DNA of 64,000 bases, taken from Siphonodentalium dalli (Eukaryota; Mollusca; Scaphopoda; Gadilida; Siphonodentaliidae). Positions 61,301-64,000 of the stretch are shown piece after piece. The DNA is taken from positions 74,678,705 through 74,742,704 of the forward strand of contig CP136067.1 in NCBI GenBank assembly GCA_032622095.1, read 5' to 3'. Positions within the stretch are counted from its first letter, which is position 1, and each line of letters starts with the position of its first letter. The translations under genes and the position numbers were made by a program. The notes under the pieces were generated by a model. It did no database searches. It saw only the letters and a list, made by a program, of their open reading frames with translations, and was not told where the DNA came from.

Positions 61301-63674
61301 TGAGTTGCGAGGTGACATTATTAAGTTTTAAGTTTAATAACAAGTCCAATATATTATAGATTATTGAAGCACTATTCCAGTATACCTTTAAAGTTTATTT
61401 GTCAAATTGTGTGATATTTTTTACAACCACCACATGCATCAATTGACGCATGGGTGAGCGTATACGATCGCACGTTCTAGATATATTGTATTCTAGATAT
61501 AAATATAAAGCCAACCCGCAGTCGGCCATACTATGCATCGAATAGCGTCGCGTATTTCGAACTAAACTGGCGAGTCACTTCGGAAATCCTACGTCGTTTA
61601 TGGGCTGTGTTTGTGAAAAATTACAATGTGTTTTAGCACCTCAAACTTAAATCCTTCGCGGAATTGGGCGGTGACAAAGCTGTTCCCAGAAACGTAATCT
61701 GGATGACGCACATTCCTGGAATCGTACTAAATATAGAACTTACGACATCGCATTGAAATCTACTATTAACATCGCCGGTCTGCGCAGTTTTATTTCTGAA
61801 ACTGCATGACACGATCAATTGTGTATTCGGGGACTCGCGAGTAAAATTGTATATATTGTATATATATACAATGTACCATGCACGAGAGACAATTATGTAC
61901 GCGATCAAATCAAACAGTGAAAACACGTGCGTTTTGGCGGGAAAATGACTGTCCGTGATTAAGCTATGTCATATCATGACCTTGCAATGCATACAAGGAA
62001 CAACATTATGCACGCAATGCATGGCCAATTTTTAATATATGCGGACTCTATATATACAGGGAACTTTACCACATTCCGTGTCCGATATATTTACATGACA
62101 TCTGCGAGCATAAAAGGCTTGTACGCACTACAGCTGTTATAACATTTATTTTGTAACTTTTGTTTGACTCTGTCGGAGATGAAGTTCGTTTCTCAAAATA
62201 TCTTGCATTTCTTCATGTACGCCCGTTTGTGAAGTCAATCAGTGACAAGCACACTGGGCAAGTTCGAAAACAACGATGTTCGATGTATATGTAAGAACCG
62301 GTACGGCCCGGTAGACCATACCATATCAATTTTAAAGGAACATTTTTACACAAAACATATAGAATAATGCACCGGTTTCTGATTGTTGCACGCGCTTCCA
62401 CTCCGTAATCCGTAGCTTTTCCGTGATCGATCAGGTGATCACCACCGTTTAGATACATACAACAACTGGATGGTAATTTGATTATCATAAAACATCATAT
62501 ACCTGAGACAAATTAATAACCTATTAACCTTCAGTGATATTAAGCCAAATAATCACGGCAAATAGTGTTAAATCACGTCTTGCTTTGCGTTCGAAAATGC
62601 AAAGTTGGTTACCGACACTTAAAACAAACGGAAAATATACATATATGGGTCCGACTAGTCGACTAGTAGTCAATTCCCTCTGGCGACTAGTCGATTCCTC
62701 AAAACCACTAATCGTTTCAACACTAGGGTAAATCAATTCAATGTTTATTTCGATGTCGACTCACAAAAGTCACAGACAAATCATGCAATCTGGATTGTGA
62801 AATATATTATTAAGGAACAAGTAATAAATAAATATATATAGTCACTGAGTTGTTTTTTCAATGCTATAAAGTTCTCCGTCAGAACATTAAAACGTTCCCA
62901 TATTTTTAACTGGTTGAATATGATCTCTACAGTGGCCAGAGTATAAATTCATGAAATTATCTAATACTTGGCGACTCATTCCCATATTCTATAAGAAATA
63001 TATTCAGCATCTACTGGAAATCATACAATTTACTACGATAATGATGTTGGATTGAAATTTAAATACAAATGCATCTCAACATAATTACTTATTATACATG
63101 TGTAAGTAATATTATGTTACTTTCTGAACCCCTCCCCCAATCGCACCATCGACACATCTCGGATAAATTCAGGATGACCATCATATCATTAAATTCTTGT
63201 CAACACAGACCATTTTTTCTCACAGGGACACATACGATCAAATTGAAACCCCTTTATCGCGTACCGGGAAGCTGGGGAAGCTTATTTACGAATACACCCA
63301 CAAATCCTCGGCTGTTGTAGGTGATTGCATCATCCAAAATGGCAGGTTGGAAAAAAATGTTCAGGATCCGAACATTGAGATTTTGTTGTAATTTTCATGA
63401 CTTGAATGCGTCTTTATGGGACATATATTGGTCGTAGAAAGGTAGTTTGGGTATTTATCTACCTATTTTGATACCGGGAAAATTTCAAAAGCAAATATTA
63501 TTTTGTGTATTTTGGAGCGCAAACCGCCATGTGGCTTCTTTAACTAGTGGTCTTACCAATGAGTTCTGACATAGCATTTGATGCATTCTGTGCCATATCA
63601 GACAATTCGCTGCCAATTGTTGACATGATGGAAGATGACGATGATTCTGTGGAGTCTTTTCTTTCTCTTGATAA
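5133..63674 (-). CDS. MADD: MADD / DENN-type Rab3 GEF, central segment, nine exons (partial gene)
   Basis: Nine exons, read from high to low coordinates, are 63674-63557, 58753-58685, 52914-52791, 44307-44118, 37873-37682, 33002-32897, 14757-14378, 11796-11643 and 5253-5133. They give 1454 nt with no stop, and all eight junctions agree in phase (1,1,2,0,0,1,0,1). Every donor is GT and every acceptor AG. The order of conserved blocks follows vertebrate MADD as I recall it: [14 protein letters not shown], then [16 protein letters not shown], then RGTLSDSE, then MYLFEGLIG, then WDQMQFWED and GMDQGP. MADD is a cytoplasmic guanine-nucleotide exchange factor for Rab3/Rab27 that acts on vesicle traffic and binds TNF-receptor death domains. 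The DENN module would lie 5' (right of the window); the rest of the death-domain-like and C-terminal regions would lie 3' (left). Family identity is very likely; exon completeness (cassette exons) cannot be judged without transcripts. Confidence 0.93.
5254..6140. other. Start of the intron between MADD exons h and i; no feature recognised
   Basis: AT-rich DNA with an (ATT)n run at about 5380-5400. The open frame at 5495-5698 looks like chance. No promoter, RNA or repeat with a clear partner was found. Confidence 0.5.
6141..6245. repeat. Short dispersed repeat (GAGGTTTATTAATTTTCTGA type)
   Basis: The sequence 'aggtttattaattttctgatgtgg...ttaatctggcctgtgatg' is shared with 32640-32715, and its left part ('gcaaaggtggctt') with 4815-4830 and 14810-14845. 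The copy at 14.8 kb is the insertion site of the piggyBac-type MITE. Confidence 0.55.
6400..7440. other. Intron DNA without a recognised element
   Basis: AT-rich sequence. Several 60-80 codon frames on the minus strand (6920-7171, 7254-7442) show no domain, no splice context and no match I recognise. Confidence 0.4.
7464..7642. repeat. Imperfect duplication carrying ACGCTCTTTAT four times
   Basis: GAACGCTCTTTATTGTCTA occurs at about 7467 and 7588, each followed some 40-50 bp later by CATGGACGCTCTTTAT. This makes a two-copy direct repeat with a period of about 120 bp. Its origin is unknown; an open frame crosses it by chance. Confidence 0.6.
8150..8465. repeat. Dispersed AT-rich repeat, copy 2
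   Basis: Partner of 170-440, with the same order of landmarks (ATTCTAGCAAATCCAGTTCA, TCAACTCGTTACG, TTAAGCTCCACCC). The copies are diverged, so the amplification was not recent. Confidence 0.5.
9070..9500. repeat. GGACGGACG-tailed dispersed repeat
   Basis: Two diverged monomers with 'ggccataactc.ggtgaaaat.gg..ga.gaaa.cc...ttcgaacttgaactgtattttg' precede a 'ggacggacgactcgaca' tail. Similar units lie at 22.3-22.7, 26.9-27.4, 33.77-33.99, 41.3-42.0 and 54.5-54.9 kb. Repeats of this type are widespread in mollusc genomes. The overlapping frames on both strands are artefacts. Confidence 0.6.
9500..10130. other. Intron DNA, nothing recognised
   Basis: About 630 bp between two repeats. The only point of note is a block at about 9990-10060 with 'atttcccgataaagaatatctgctatcgggatctatcgggaaat', a short inverted CTATCGGGA motif that may be an element end. 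Confidence 0.4.
10137..11290 (+). mobile_element. Pearl-like element, subfamily B
   Basis: The left end GAAAGTGTCAATGACACTGT then TAGTTCAACTT is matched by an inverse right end AAGTTGAGTTA followed by AAAAA. The core holds monomers with GATCCATATGAAGTTTGGTG, CCTGTAGGGTGTGC and AAGAGTAAAATCCAAGATGG. A GATGGACGGACGATGGATGA tail precedes the right end. The last 238 bp before the terminus are perfectly duplicated (10793-11030 and 11031-11268). Confidence 0.75.
10793..11268 (+). repeat. Perfect tandem duplication, 2 x 238 bp
   Basis: The block starting TGACAATCAGATAAGGGATG and ending CATGGCAATAGCTCAA at 11030 repeats without a visible mismatch at 11031-11268. It includes one and a half monomers plus the GACGGACGATGG tail of the pearl-like element, so the tail itself is doubled. 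The identity indicates a very recent event or an assembly duplication. Confidence 0.9.
11298..11367. mobile_element. 70-bp hairpin element, copy 1
   Basis: The arms are GCCAGTGCATTCTCTTATAT plus atgc and the exact inverse complement on the right, around a short centre containing CTCCCATAGGGAG. It lies directly after the right end of the pearl-like element. Two related copies are at 11387-11455 and 15132-15200. Confidence 0.85.
11387..11455. mobile_element. 69-bp hairpin element, copy 2
   Basis: The arms are GCCAATGTATTCTCTTATAT and an inverse complement with a few mismatches, around a loop region with CTTCCTACGGGAG. It is flanked by TTGTTAG on the left and ACAGGG on the right; the same flanks surround copy 3 at 15.1 kb, so the mobile unit is slightly larger than the palindrome. 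Confidence 0.85.
11643..11796 (-). CDS. MADD: MADD exon h (MYLFEGLIG block)
   Basis: This exon is 154 nt: 51 codons plus G. The acceptor ends in a T-rich tract (attttttatttatag) and the donor is gtgagc. It encodes [18 protein letters not shown], then [19 protein letters not shown], then MYLFEGLI plus a split Gly. The vertebrate equivalent has IKEKLAGSPI followed by YLYEGLLG. Three internal CAG sites could act as alternative acceptors, but all are out of phase with exon g; only the site at 11797-11799 fits. Confidence 0.92.
12244..13841. mobile_element. 1.6-kb non-autonomous DNA transposon, TA-flanked, TIR CTCTMGAGTTCCGAATAAT
   Basis: The left end CTCTAGAGTTCCGAATAATC and the inverse complement of the right end CTCTCGAGTTCCGAATAATA match at 17 or more of 19 positions. 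TA sits immediately outside both ends. Close to both ends the TIR core is iterated: CCCACCTGTAC, CCGCCTGTACTATTATT and CGAATAATAGTAC occur about seven times in alternating orientation. No transposase frame was seen. The TA target suggests Tc1/mariner-like mobilisation, but this is not certain. Confidence 0.75.
13842..14377. other. Intron immediately downstream of MADD exon g
   Basis: AT-rich DNA from the donor at 14372-14377 to the TA-flanked element. The reading frame of exon g stays open for about 60 nt past the donor (to 14315), which is intron sequence and not coding. Confidence 0.5.
14378..14757 (-). CDS. MADD: MADD exon g (acidic/Ser-rich region ending in RGTLSDSE)
   Basis: At 380 nt this is the longest exon here. 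The acceptor is cttgttgcag and the donor a consensus gtgagt, with the frame open past the donor. It starts [18 protein letters not shown], runs through a Glu/Asp/Ser-rich, probably disordered region including [15 protein letters not shown], and ends [17 protein letters not shown]. Vertebrate MADD has SQDSEVSTVVSNSS and [10 protein letters not shown] in the same order, so identification is firm. The ending is phase 0, as the next exon requires. Confidence 0.95.
14856..15248. mobile_element. piggyBac-type MITE (TTAA target, TIR CCCTTTGAGTGCCA)
   Basis: TTAA at 14852-14855 and 15249-15252 flanks a 14-bp perfect inverted repeat CCCTTTGAGTGCCA / TGGCACTCAAAGGG. A less exact GGCCGAT or GTCCGAT follows inside. 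TTAA duplication and a CCCTTT-starting end are the hallmarks of piggyBac. The interior is non-coding and carries hairpin element copy 3. The element is inserted in the short repeat described at 6141. Confidence 0.88.
15132..15200. mobile_element. 69-bp hairpin element, copy 3, nested in the piggyBac-type MITE
   Basis: Near-perfect palindrome with arms GCCAATGCATTCTCTTATAT plus atgcgag on the left and its exact inverse on the right, around the centre gcgacctatggtcga. It is flanked by TTGTTAG and ACAGGG as in copy 2. Its presence inside another MITE shows it moved, or was carried, as a unit. Confidence 0.88.
15260..17700. other. Part of the 18-kb intron, no clear feature
   Basis: 2.4 kb of AT-rich sequence. 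Many 60-100 codon frames occur on both strands, but none has splice context, domain motifs or a repeat partner that I can see. Confidence 0.45.
17703..18529 (+). mobile_element. Right-end fragment of the TCTCCGTCAAAGG transposon family
   Basis: Collinear with 29550-30710. Shared landmarks are GACAGGCTTGGT, GCCGAAAGTAAGTCACCTAA, GATGAGCGTCTTTAGTCATA, AATAATGTTTTTTGTATAAC, TTTGTTAACCCTTCC and the terminus TTCAGTGGGCAATATAAC..TTTGACGGGGA. TA follows at 18530-18531. The left end is missing or too diverged to see. Note that the family terminus and the later copy at 30.7 kb differ at several positions. Confidence 0.75.
18540..23370. other. Long AT-rich part of the 18-kb intron
   Basis: No gene was found. 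At 22290-22770 there is an 'aactctgacaattttgtcaaacc...ttcgaacttgac' repeat of the GGACGG-tailed type, in about three diverged monomers, and near 22764 a short C run. Near 23100-23370 there is another copy ending in 'gacagacaaacagacagatggaca'. The frame at 20449-20631 lies in a less AT-rich block of unknown nature. Confidence 0.45.
23380..25056 (+). repeat. 59-bp minisatellite, left part (about 28 units)
   Basis: The unit reads CCAACAATGAGAACCACACA, ATGAGAACCCTCTAAATATC, ACACTTCATCTAACGTGAA. Units vary at fixed spots (GAGAACC / GAAAACC / GAGGACC; GAGAACCC / GAGTACCC / GAGTACAC; CGTGAA / CGCGAA / CACGAA / CATGAA). Several units are shortened to about 47 bp by loss of CAACAATGA-type segments. 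Stop codons fall in all frames, so it is non-coding. The array resumes at 30713. Confidence 0.95.
25057..25400. mobile_element. 344-bp MITE with ~55-bp TIRs at the junction of minisatellite and transposon
   Basis: It is flanked by TA at 25055-25056 and 25401-25402. The ends CAATATTTTTCTAAATAAGT and ACTTATTTAGAAAAATATTG are exact inverse complements, and the inverted match goes on through TCTCCTAGAAGTATCTTGCC. The inner left half is the inverse of the right end of the 5.3-kb element (30520-30710), so it looks like an internally deleted relative with an altered tip. Confidence 0.88.
25718..25760 (+). repeat. Poly-C tract, 43 C
   Basis: Uninterrupted run of 43 C (G on the minus strand), 315 bp inside the left end of the 5.3-kb element. 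The length is probably approximate, as such runs are hard to sequence. Confidence 0.85.
25922..26236 (+). pseudogene. Protein-like ORF fragment inside the 5.3-kb transposon, unrecognised
   Basis: 104 codons open from a stop at 25919 to TGA at 26236, without a good start codon. Residues include [18 protein letters not shown], then [17 protein letters not shown] and [13 protein letters not shown]. The balanced composition and absence of repeats look like real protein. Downstream frames remain protein-like but are broken by stops and frameshifts. The opposite strand has a 201-codon frame (25844-26449) that is Ser/Leu/Phe-rich, as antisense frames often are. I do not recognise either. It may be a remnant transposon gene or a captured host fragment. 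Confidence 0.35.
26979..27420. repeat. GGACGG-tailed repeat with tandem 162-bp unit
   Basis: TTCTAAGTCCAAAAA.GGG, GTAACTCTGGAAAAAATAGG, CGGACGAAACCACGGCTATG and CCAAAGTTATGAGTTGAAAC recur with a 162-bp shift (26981 and 27143). They are followed by a (GGAC/GGAAGGAC)n microsatellite at 27297-27370 and a terminal 'tccatcggagatcgggggcataat'. The minus-strand Pro/Ser/Val-rich frames here are translations of the GGAC repeat. Confidence 0.8.
27450..27530 (-). repeat. Degenerate tRNA-like block (possible SINE head)
   Basis: On the minus strand, TAGCCGAGTGGTTAGGCCAT fits a pol III A box and D-arm, and the CGGACTGCAAACCG that follows has the look of an anticodon arm (four pairs, eight-base loop). A weak B-box-like GGTATTCAAAAG lies about 35 bp further on. 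The acceptor stem is not closed and the T-arm is degraded, so a working tRNA is unlikely; a tRNA-derived SINE head is the best guess. Confidence 0.4.
28540..29400. repeat. GC-richer block with an internal duplication (28.85 and 29.17 kb)
   Basis: The segment with GATAGTCCAGGGAGCGCAC then GTTCGATGGGTAGCCCCAAC, CCGCGCCCTGTTTG and CTATCGCCC occurs at about 28851-28960 and 29174-29280. The block contrasts with the AT-rich surroundings. A 148-codon frame at 28451-28897 crosses it; I cannot assign it, and the lack of conservation between the duplicates argues against coding. Confidence 0.65.
29740..30310. repeat. Internal direct repeat of the 5.3-kb transposon
   Basis: GCCGTCAGA..GC(C/T)GAAAGTAAGTCACYTAATTTCGTGATAC plus GCGTCTTTAGTCATAT.C and AATGTGCAT.TAT occurs at 29757-29935 and again at 30130-30300, with divergence. 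The copy at 17.9 kb has this module once. An open frame on the minus strand (30135-30428) follows the second copy and is probably not coding. Confidence 0.65.
30713..31650 (+). repeat. 59-bp minisatellite, right part (about 16 units)
   Basis: Same unit and variants as 23380-25056, resuming in mid-unit at TCACACTTCATC exactly where the left part stops. The 3' border fades into related but non-periodic 'gagaacc' sequence (31650-31770). Confidence 0.95.
31883..32458 (+). pseudogene. Retroelement-like ORF with one in-frame TGA (unnamed family)
   Basis: Frame 2 reads from [19 protein letters not shown] to a TGA at 32174-32176, then stays open in the same frame to a TAA at 32456-32458, 191 residues apart from the stop. 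The first half has [26 protein letters not shown] and a basic run [20 protein letters not shown]. The second half is Ala/Asp-rich ([32 protein letters not shown]). A 'hydrophobic strand pair, then basic S-x-x-RRD-RR' layout is familiar from uncharacterised proteins linked to retroelements in molluscs and cnidarians (from memory). No RT domain lies nearby. Probably a decayed copy. Confidence 0.5.
32897..33002 (-). CDS. MADD: MADD exon f (SPYGSQESL)
   Basis: This exon is 106 nt with acceptor gcttgtag and donor gtcagt. It encodes [19 protein letters not shown], then [16 protein letters not shown]. The final base G combines with GT of the next exon to make Gly across an 18.1-kb intron (14758-32896). 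The LHEEHMVA stretch resembles LKEENFIAS in vertebrate MADD. A further exon could hide in the long intron, but none is needed for the frame. Confidence 0.85.
33770..33985. repeat. GGACGG-tailed dispersed repeat
   Basis: One monomer ('aaccataactctggataaaaaatcggatcaaacccatattc', 'tttgggctgagaaacttacatacca') is followed by 'gatggatggacggatggacgaa' and 'gacactatgtgtaccatattg'. It abuts the left end of the next pearl-like element. Confidence 0.6.
33986..37067 (+). mobile_element. Pearl-like element with expanded ~160-bp array, right end missing
   Basis: The left end is nearly identical to that at 682 (AATGAAAGTGTCAATGACAC, TAGCTCAACTTAGGTAGGGG), and the first ~700 bp run parallel to 682-1500. About 18 monomers follow. 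Rare variants (CCGGCCGCGCC at 34964 and 36116; GAACAACCTGGAACAACCCC at 35355 and 36509) recur with a shift of about 1.15 kb, so a block of seven monomers was duplicated. The array stops at 'gacaaatttcataatca' without the TAAGTTGAGCTA end. ORFs here are repeat frames. Confidence 0.82.
37285..37315 (+). repeat. Poly-C tract, 31 C
   Basis: A run of 31 C preceded by CCCCCA, in the intron between exons e and f, about 370 bp from exon e. Another, of 18 C, is at 40034-40051. Confidence 0.8.
37682..37873 (-). CDS. MADD: MADD exon e ([14 protein letters not shown] / GMGGMSSAY block)
   Basis: This exon is 192 nt, exactly 64 codons, phase 0 on both sides. The acceptor is gtctattccag and the donor gtcagt. 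It encodes [16 protein letters not shown], then IVHGLEH, then [19 protein letters not shown], ending in a Ser-rich tail [12 protein letters not shown]. The vertebrate counterpart has KGMLDLLK..VLSLEQ and GLGGMAS.F.LLEIA.THY in the same order. Skipping this exon would keep the frame. Confidence 0.95.
37874..39580. other. Intron DNA with weak dispersed repeats
   Basis: About 37900-38820 shows nothing I can name. At 38840-39480 there are pieces of the GTGATGACTATAGCTCC repeat ('gacggatggacggacagacgatggacggacgaggagtg') and of its 'gaccccatttgaacaaat' body. Confidence 0.5.
39586..41060. mobile_element. Cluster of long-TIR MITEs (two full, one partial)
   Basis: The module TGTCTGACATTTGCAGAATG, AGGTCCCCA, GAGGGTGAATTT, GGTGATGCTAGC occurs forward at 39600-39712 and 40140-40245, and inverted at 39893-40015, 40422-40550 and 40917-41050. 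Forward/inverted pairs form two elements of about 430 bp (39586-40017 and 40122-40560) that share the interior 'ttgggcacctcaattatgcattttat'. The inverted module at 40917 has no visible partner. Each module is itself partly palindromic. No coding sequence. Confidence 0.75.
41265..42030. repeat. Composite of GGACGG-tailed and GATGACTATAGCTCC repeats
   Basis: 'gggccataactcggttaaaat' with 'caaacccatatttt.aacttgatctgtat' (41270-41400), then 'gaccccatttgaacaaatctgaaccccagtc' to 'cgaggagtgatgactatagctccaccgg' (41590-41810), then a third unit with 'gtcggacggacggctcgacacacgg' ending 'ttcgaaagttggggtataat' (41815-42028). Frames across it are not coding. Confidence 0.6.
42260..42900. repeat. Diverged ~700-bp dispersed repeat, copy 2
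   Basis: Partner of 4100-4800 with the same orientation; see that entry for the shared landmarks. About half the positions look alterable, so these are old copies. Confidence 0.55.
42901..44117. other. Intron downstream of MADD exon d, no feature recognised
   Basis: AT-rich DNA. Overlapping plus-strand frames at 43810-44111 run antisense towards exon d and have no support. Confidence 0.45.
44118..44307 (-). CDS. MADD: MADD exon d ([14 protein letters not shown] block)
   Basis: This exon is 190 nt with acceptor aatctttcag and donor gtaagc. After one base of the split Ile codon it encodes 63 residues beginning [18 protein letters not shown], then [17 protein letters not shown] and [10 protein letters not shown]. 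Vertebrate MADD has a very similar helical block (FLKEV..VL.GQG, W....VRRLLE, FVLSKLN), recalled from the family. It ends at a complete codon (phase 0). This is one of the best-conserved stretches of the gene in the window. Confidence 0.95.
44852..51198 (+). mobile_element. Inner pearl-like element with a ~38-monomer, 6.1-kb array
   Basis: The left end AATGAAAGTGTCAATGACAC, TAGCTCAACTTAGGTAGGGG and the right end GACGGACACACGG..., CATGGCAATAGCTCAAACTT, GTAAGTTGAGCTAAAAA match those of 682-2070. The core is about 38 monomers of ~160 bp in three alternating types (AAAGCTACGACC with CATGATGTTCCGA; CATGATGATCAGACGAACAG; CATAAAGATCAGACCAAAGG). A higher-order period of 1121 bp is present (next entry). 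Short frames such as those at 46640 and 47761 are identical because the DNA is. Confidence 0.85.
46560..50630 (+). repeat. Higher-order repeat, period 1121 bp (seven monomers)
   Basis: The variant ACACCAAAATCACTTGTTGC occurs at about 47142, 48263 and 49384, exactly 1121 bp apart. The 222-bp stretch from 46640 repeats at 47761 with the same translation. The next copy of the shared anchor (TTAGACCAAAGGTACAACCT) is displaced by one further monomer (about 1285 bp). The copies are nearly identical, as expected of recent unequal exchange. Confidence 0.88.
51199..52790. other. End of the outer pearl-like element, then plain intron
   Basis: 51241-52020 is subfamily-B pearl core (see outer element). 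52021-52790 is AT-rich intron next to MADD exon c with no feature. Confidence 0.5.
52791..52914 (-). CDS. MADD: MADD exon c (basic linker)
   Basis: This exon is 124 nt with acceptor ctgcttcag and a strong donor gtaagt. It encodes 40 complete residues beginning [18 protein letters not shown], then a Lys/Gln/Asn-rich stretch. A split Gly codon (G|GG) joins it to exon b and a split Ile codon (AT|T) to exon d. The composition is that of a disordered basic linker. The call rests on splice signals and phase agreement on both sides. Confidence 0.83.
52915..54480. other. Intron between MADD exons b and c, no feature recognised
   Basis: About 1.5 kb of AT-rich DNA with no repeat partner in the window and no supported ORF. 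Confidence 0.45.
54490..54870. repeat. GGACGG-type dispersed repeat
   Basis: 'gtaaggacggacacatagatggacagactgac' and 'acagatggacagacagatgccctgacagacggacaagg', followed by 'cccccataacttgctacgggggatataattg'. This is a short hairpin-ended tail like those of the other GGAC-tailed repeats. Confidence 0.5.
55026..57331. mobile_element. Outer hAT-type non-autonomous element
   Basis: An 8-bp target duplication GTGCCTAT is present on both sides (55018-55025 and 57332-57339). Ends are CAGGGTTGTCAATAGGTACT and AGTACTTTGACAACCCTG-like inverse, with GGTACCGGTACCG iterations inside both ends. An 8-bp duplication and a CAGGG start are hAT hallmarks. It is interrupted by another hAT element (55608-56703). 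No transposase frame. Confidence 0.9.
55608..56703. mobile_element. Inner hAT-type non-autonomous element
   Basis: The ends TAGTGATGTTCCGATAAT and ATTATCGGAACATCACTA are perfect 18-bp inverse complements. An 8-bp duplication ATCACATG is at 55600-55607 and 56704-56711. Subterminal regions carry CCGATTCCGATTCCGAT and ATCGGCCGAT repeats on both sides. The 147-codon frame that enters it (55528-55971) crosses the element border and is not a gene. Confidence 0.92.
57932..58016. mobile_element. 85-bp hairpin (small MITE)
   Basis: TGCCAAAATAGTTGTCCTCA, AGGAGGAACAGT on the left and an inverse ACTATTCCTCCACTTGGACC, ACTATTTTGGCA on the right, around ~20 bp. There are a few mismatches. No second copy was found in the window. 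Confidence 0.7.
58685..58753 (-). CDS. MADD: MADD exon b (short proline-rich exon)
   Basis: This exon is 69 nt with acceptor ttcgcag and donor gtgagt. It encodes NQKSPGIGN followed by a [12 protein letters not shown] proline-rich run, flanked by glycine codons split across both junctions (G|GT and G|GG). The PxxP-type run could be an SH3-binding segment, which is inference. The exon length is divisible by 3 and the phase is 1-1, so skipping would keep the frame; it could be an alternatively used cassette. Confidence 0.82.
   Translation of the reverse strand, partial: VTRNLQGLVMFLLQDHRNRLLH
58839..58910. mobile_element. 72-bp hairpin (small MITE)
   Basis: The left arm GAGACATTTTGAGTTGTCAC, CTGCTCAAGAA pairs with the right arm TTCTCGAGCAGGTAACAAAT, CTCAATGTCTC with few mismatches, around a 10-bp centre. 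It lies 86 bp upstream (in transcript sense) of MADD exon b. Confidence 0.65.
59396..59471 (+). repeat. Perfect 2 x 38-bp tandem duplication
   Basis: The unit ACAAGCATGAATTTATAACC, AACCTAAATCAAGCCATC at 59396-59433 is repeated exactly at 59434-59471. A simple recent slippage event. Confidence 0.95.
59472..60830. other. Intron between MADD exons a and b, no feature
   Basis: AT-rich sequence without supported ORFs or repeat partners. Confidence 0.45.
60840..62725. mobile_element. Third hAT-like non-autonomous element
   Basis: The left end is TAGTGTTGAAACGATTAATC. The inverse right end reads TAGTGTTGAAACGATTAGTG. The flanks GGGTAATC (60832-60839) and GGGTAAATC (62726-62734) look like an 8-bp duplication with one base change. 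Subterminal GACTAGTCG / CTAGTCGACTAGT repeats occur at both ends. The 1.9-kb interior has no transposase. The start TAGTGTTG is close to the TAGTGATG of the inner hAT at 55.6 kb. Confidence 0.82.
62735..63556. other. Intron next to MADD exon a
   Basis: AT-rich. The two overlapping plus-strand frames at 63069-63391 are antisense to the gene and unsupported. Confidence 0.45.
63557..63674 (-). CDS. MADD: MADD exon a (Ser-rich linker after the DENN module)
   Basis: This exon is 118 nt: 39 codons plus one base (G). The acceptor is gacatttcag and the donor gtaaga. The peptide starts [15 protein letters not shown] and continues with a serine-rich, helix-compatible stretch ending NAMSELI. The split glycine codon G|GT joins it in phase to the next exon. 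Low-complexity serine linkers occur between the DENN module and the middle of MADD proteins, so identity rests mainly on collinearity with the downstream exons. The preceding exon must lie beyond position 64000. Confidence 0.8.
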
Positions 63675-64000
63675 CTGAAATGTCAAATAGAACTATGCAA
63701 CGCTGTTAAAAACATACTGTGCGCTTATTTCAGTGAATCAACCTTTCATATGTGAGTACCAAGGTATCAAGAATGTAGCAATCAACTAATATTGCTGAAT
63801 ATTCCAATCACATCGATTGTACCATTTCTGAAAACACAATGTCCAAACTACGCAGTTGCAACAGTGTCATATTTTAAATATAAAAAAAAAAATTCATTGG
63901 ACCGAACATAATTTAAAAGCCATGATATGAGAAAATATGCACGCAGGATGCTCTTATTCGACACAGGTTTTCACAACAAATAAATCCCCACACCCCTCCC
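63675..64000. other. Upstream intron of MADD exon a, runs off the window
   Basis: The sequence is T-rich just before the acceptor on the minus strand. No further exon was seen before the edge. Confidence 0.5.

Overview
This is eukaryotic (animal) genomic DNA: AT-rich, made almost entirely of intron and repeats, with GT-AG introns. The repeats point to a marine lophotrochozoan, probably a mollusc. They include elements with cores of about 160-bp tandem monomers and GACGG/ACGG-rich tails that resemble the 'pearl'/Helentron-associated elements described in bivalves, and GGACGGACGG-tailed dispersed repeats. The species cannot be fixed from the sequence alone.

One protein-coding gene was recognised. 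Nine exons on the minus strand (63.6, 58.7, 52.9, 44.2, 37.8, 33.0, 14.6, 11.7 and 5.2 kb) join into a single open frame of 1454 nt (484 codons plus 2 nt). All eight junctions agree in phase. The encoded segment is the central-to-C-terminal part of MADD/DENN (Rab3 GEF). Key matches are a TLSDSE block, an MYLFEGLIG block and the WDQMQFWED...GMDQGP block just before the death-domain-like region. The N-terminal DENN exons lie beyond the right edge, and the C-terminal exons lie beyond the left edge. None of the exons is broken.

Everything else is intronic and packed with mobile DNA. From left to right: a pearl-like element (0.7-2.1 kb); pearl-type fragments (3.3-4.0 kb); one member of a 700-bp repeat pair (4.1-4.8 kb); a second pearl-like element with a perfect 2x238-bp duplication (10.1-11.3 kb); two 69-70-bp hairpin elements (11.3-11.46 kb); a 1.6-kb TA-flanked inverted-repeat element (12.2-13.8 kb); and a piggyBac-type MITE with a third hairpin copy inside it (14.86-15.25 kb). 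The 18-kb intron then holds a 59-bp minisatellite (23.4-25.06 and 30.71-31.65 kb) split by a 5.3-kb TA-flanked transposon, which carries a 344-bp MITE at its left edge. Next come a degenerate retroelement-like ORF (31.9-32.5 kb), a pearl-like array (34.0-37.07 kb), a cluster of long-TIR MITEs (39.6-41.06 kb), and a large array inside a nested pearl-like element (44.76-52.02 kb) with a 1121-bp higher-order period. Last are a hAT element inside a hAT element (55.0-57.3 kb) and a third hAT-like element (60.8-62.7 kb).

No intact transposase, reverse transcriptase, CRISPR array or bacterial-type operon was seen. Nearly all short ORFs are chance frames through repeats.
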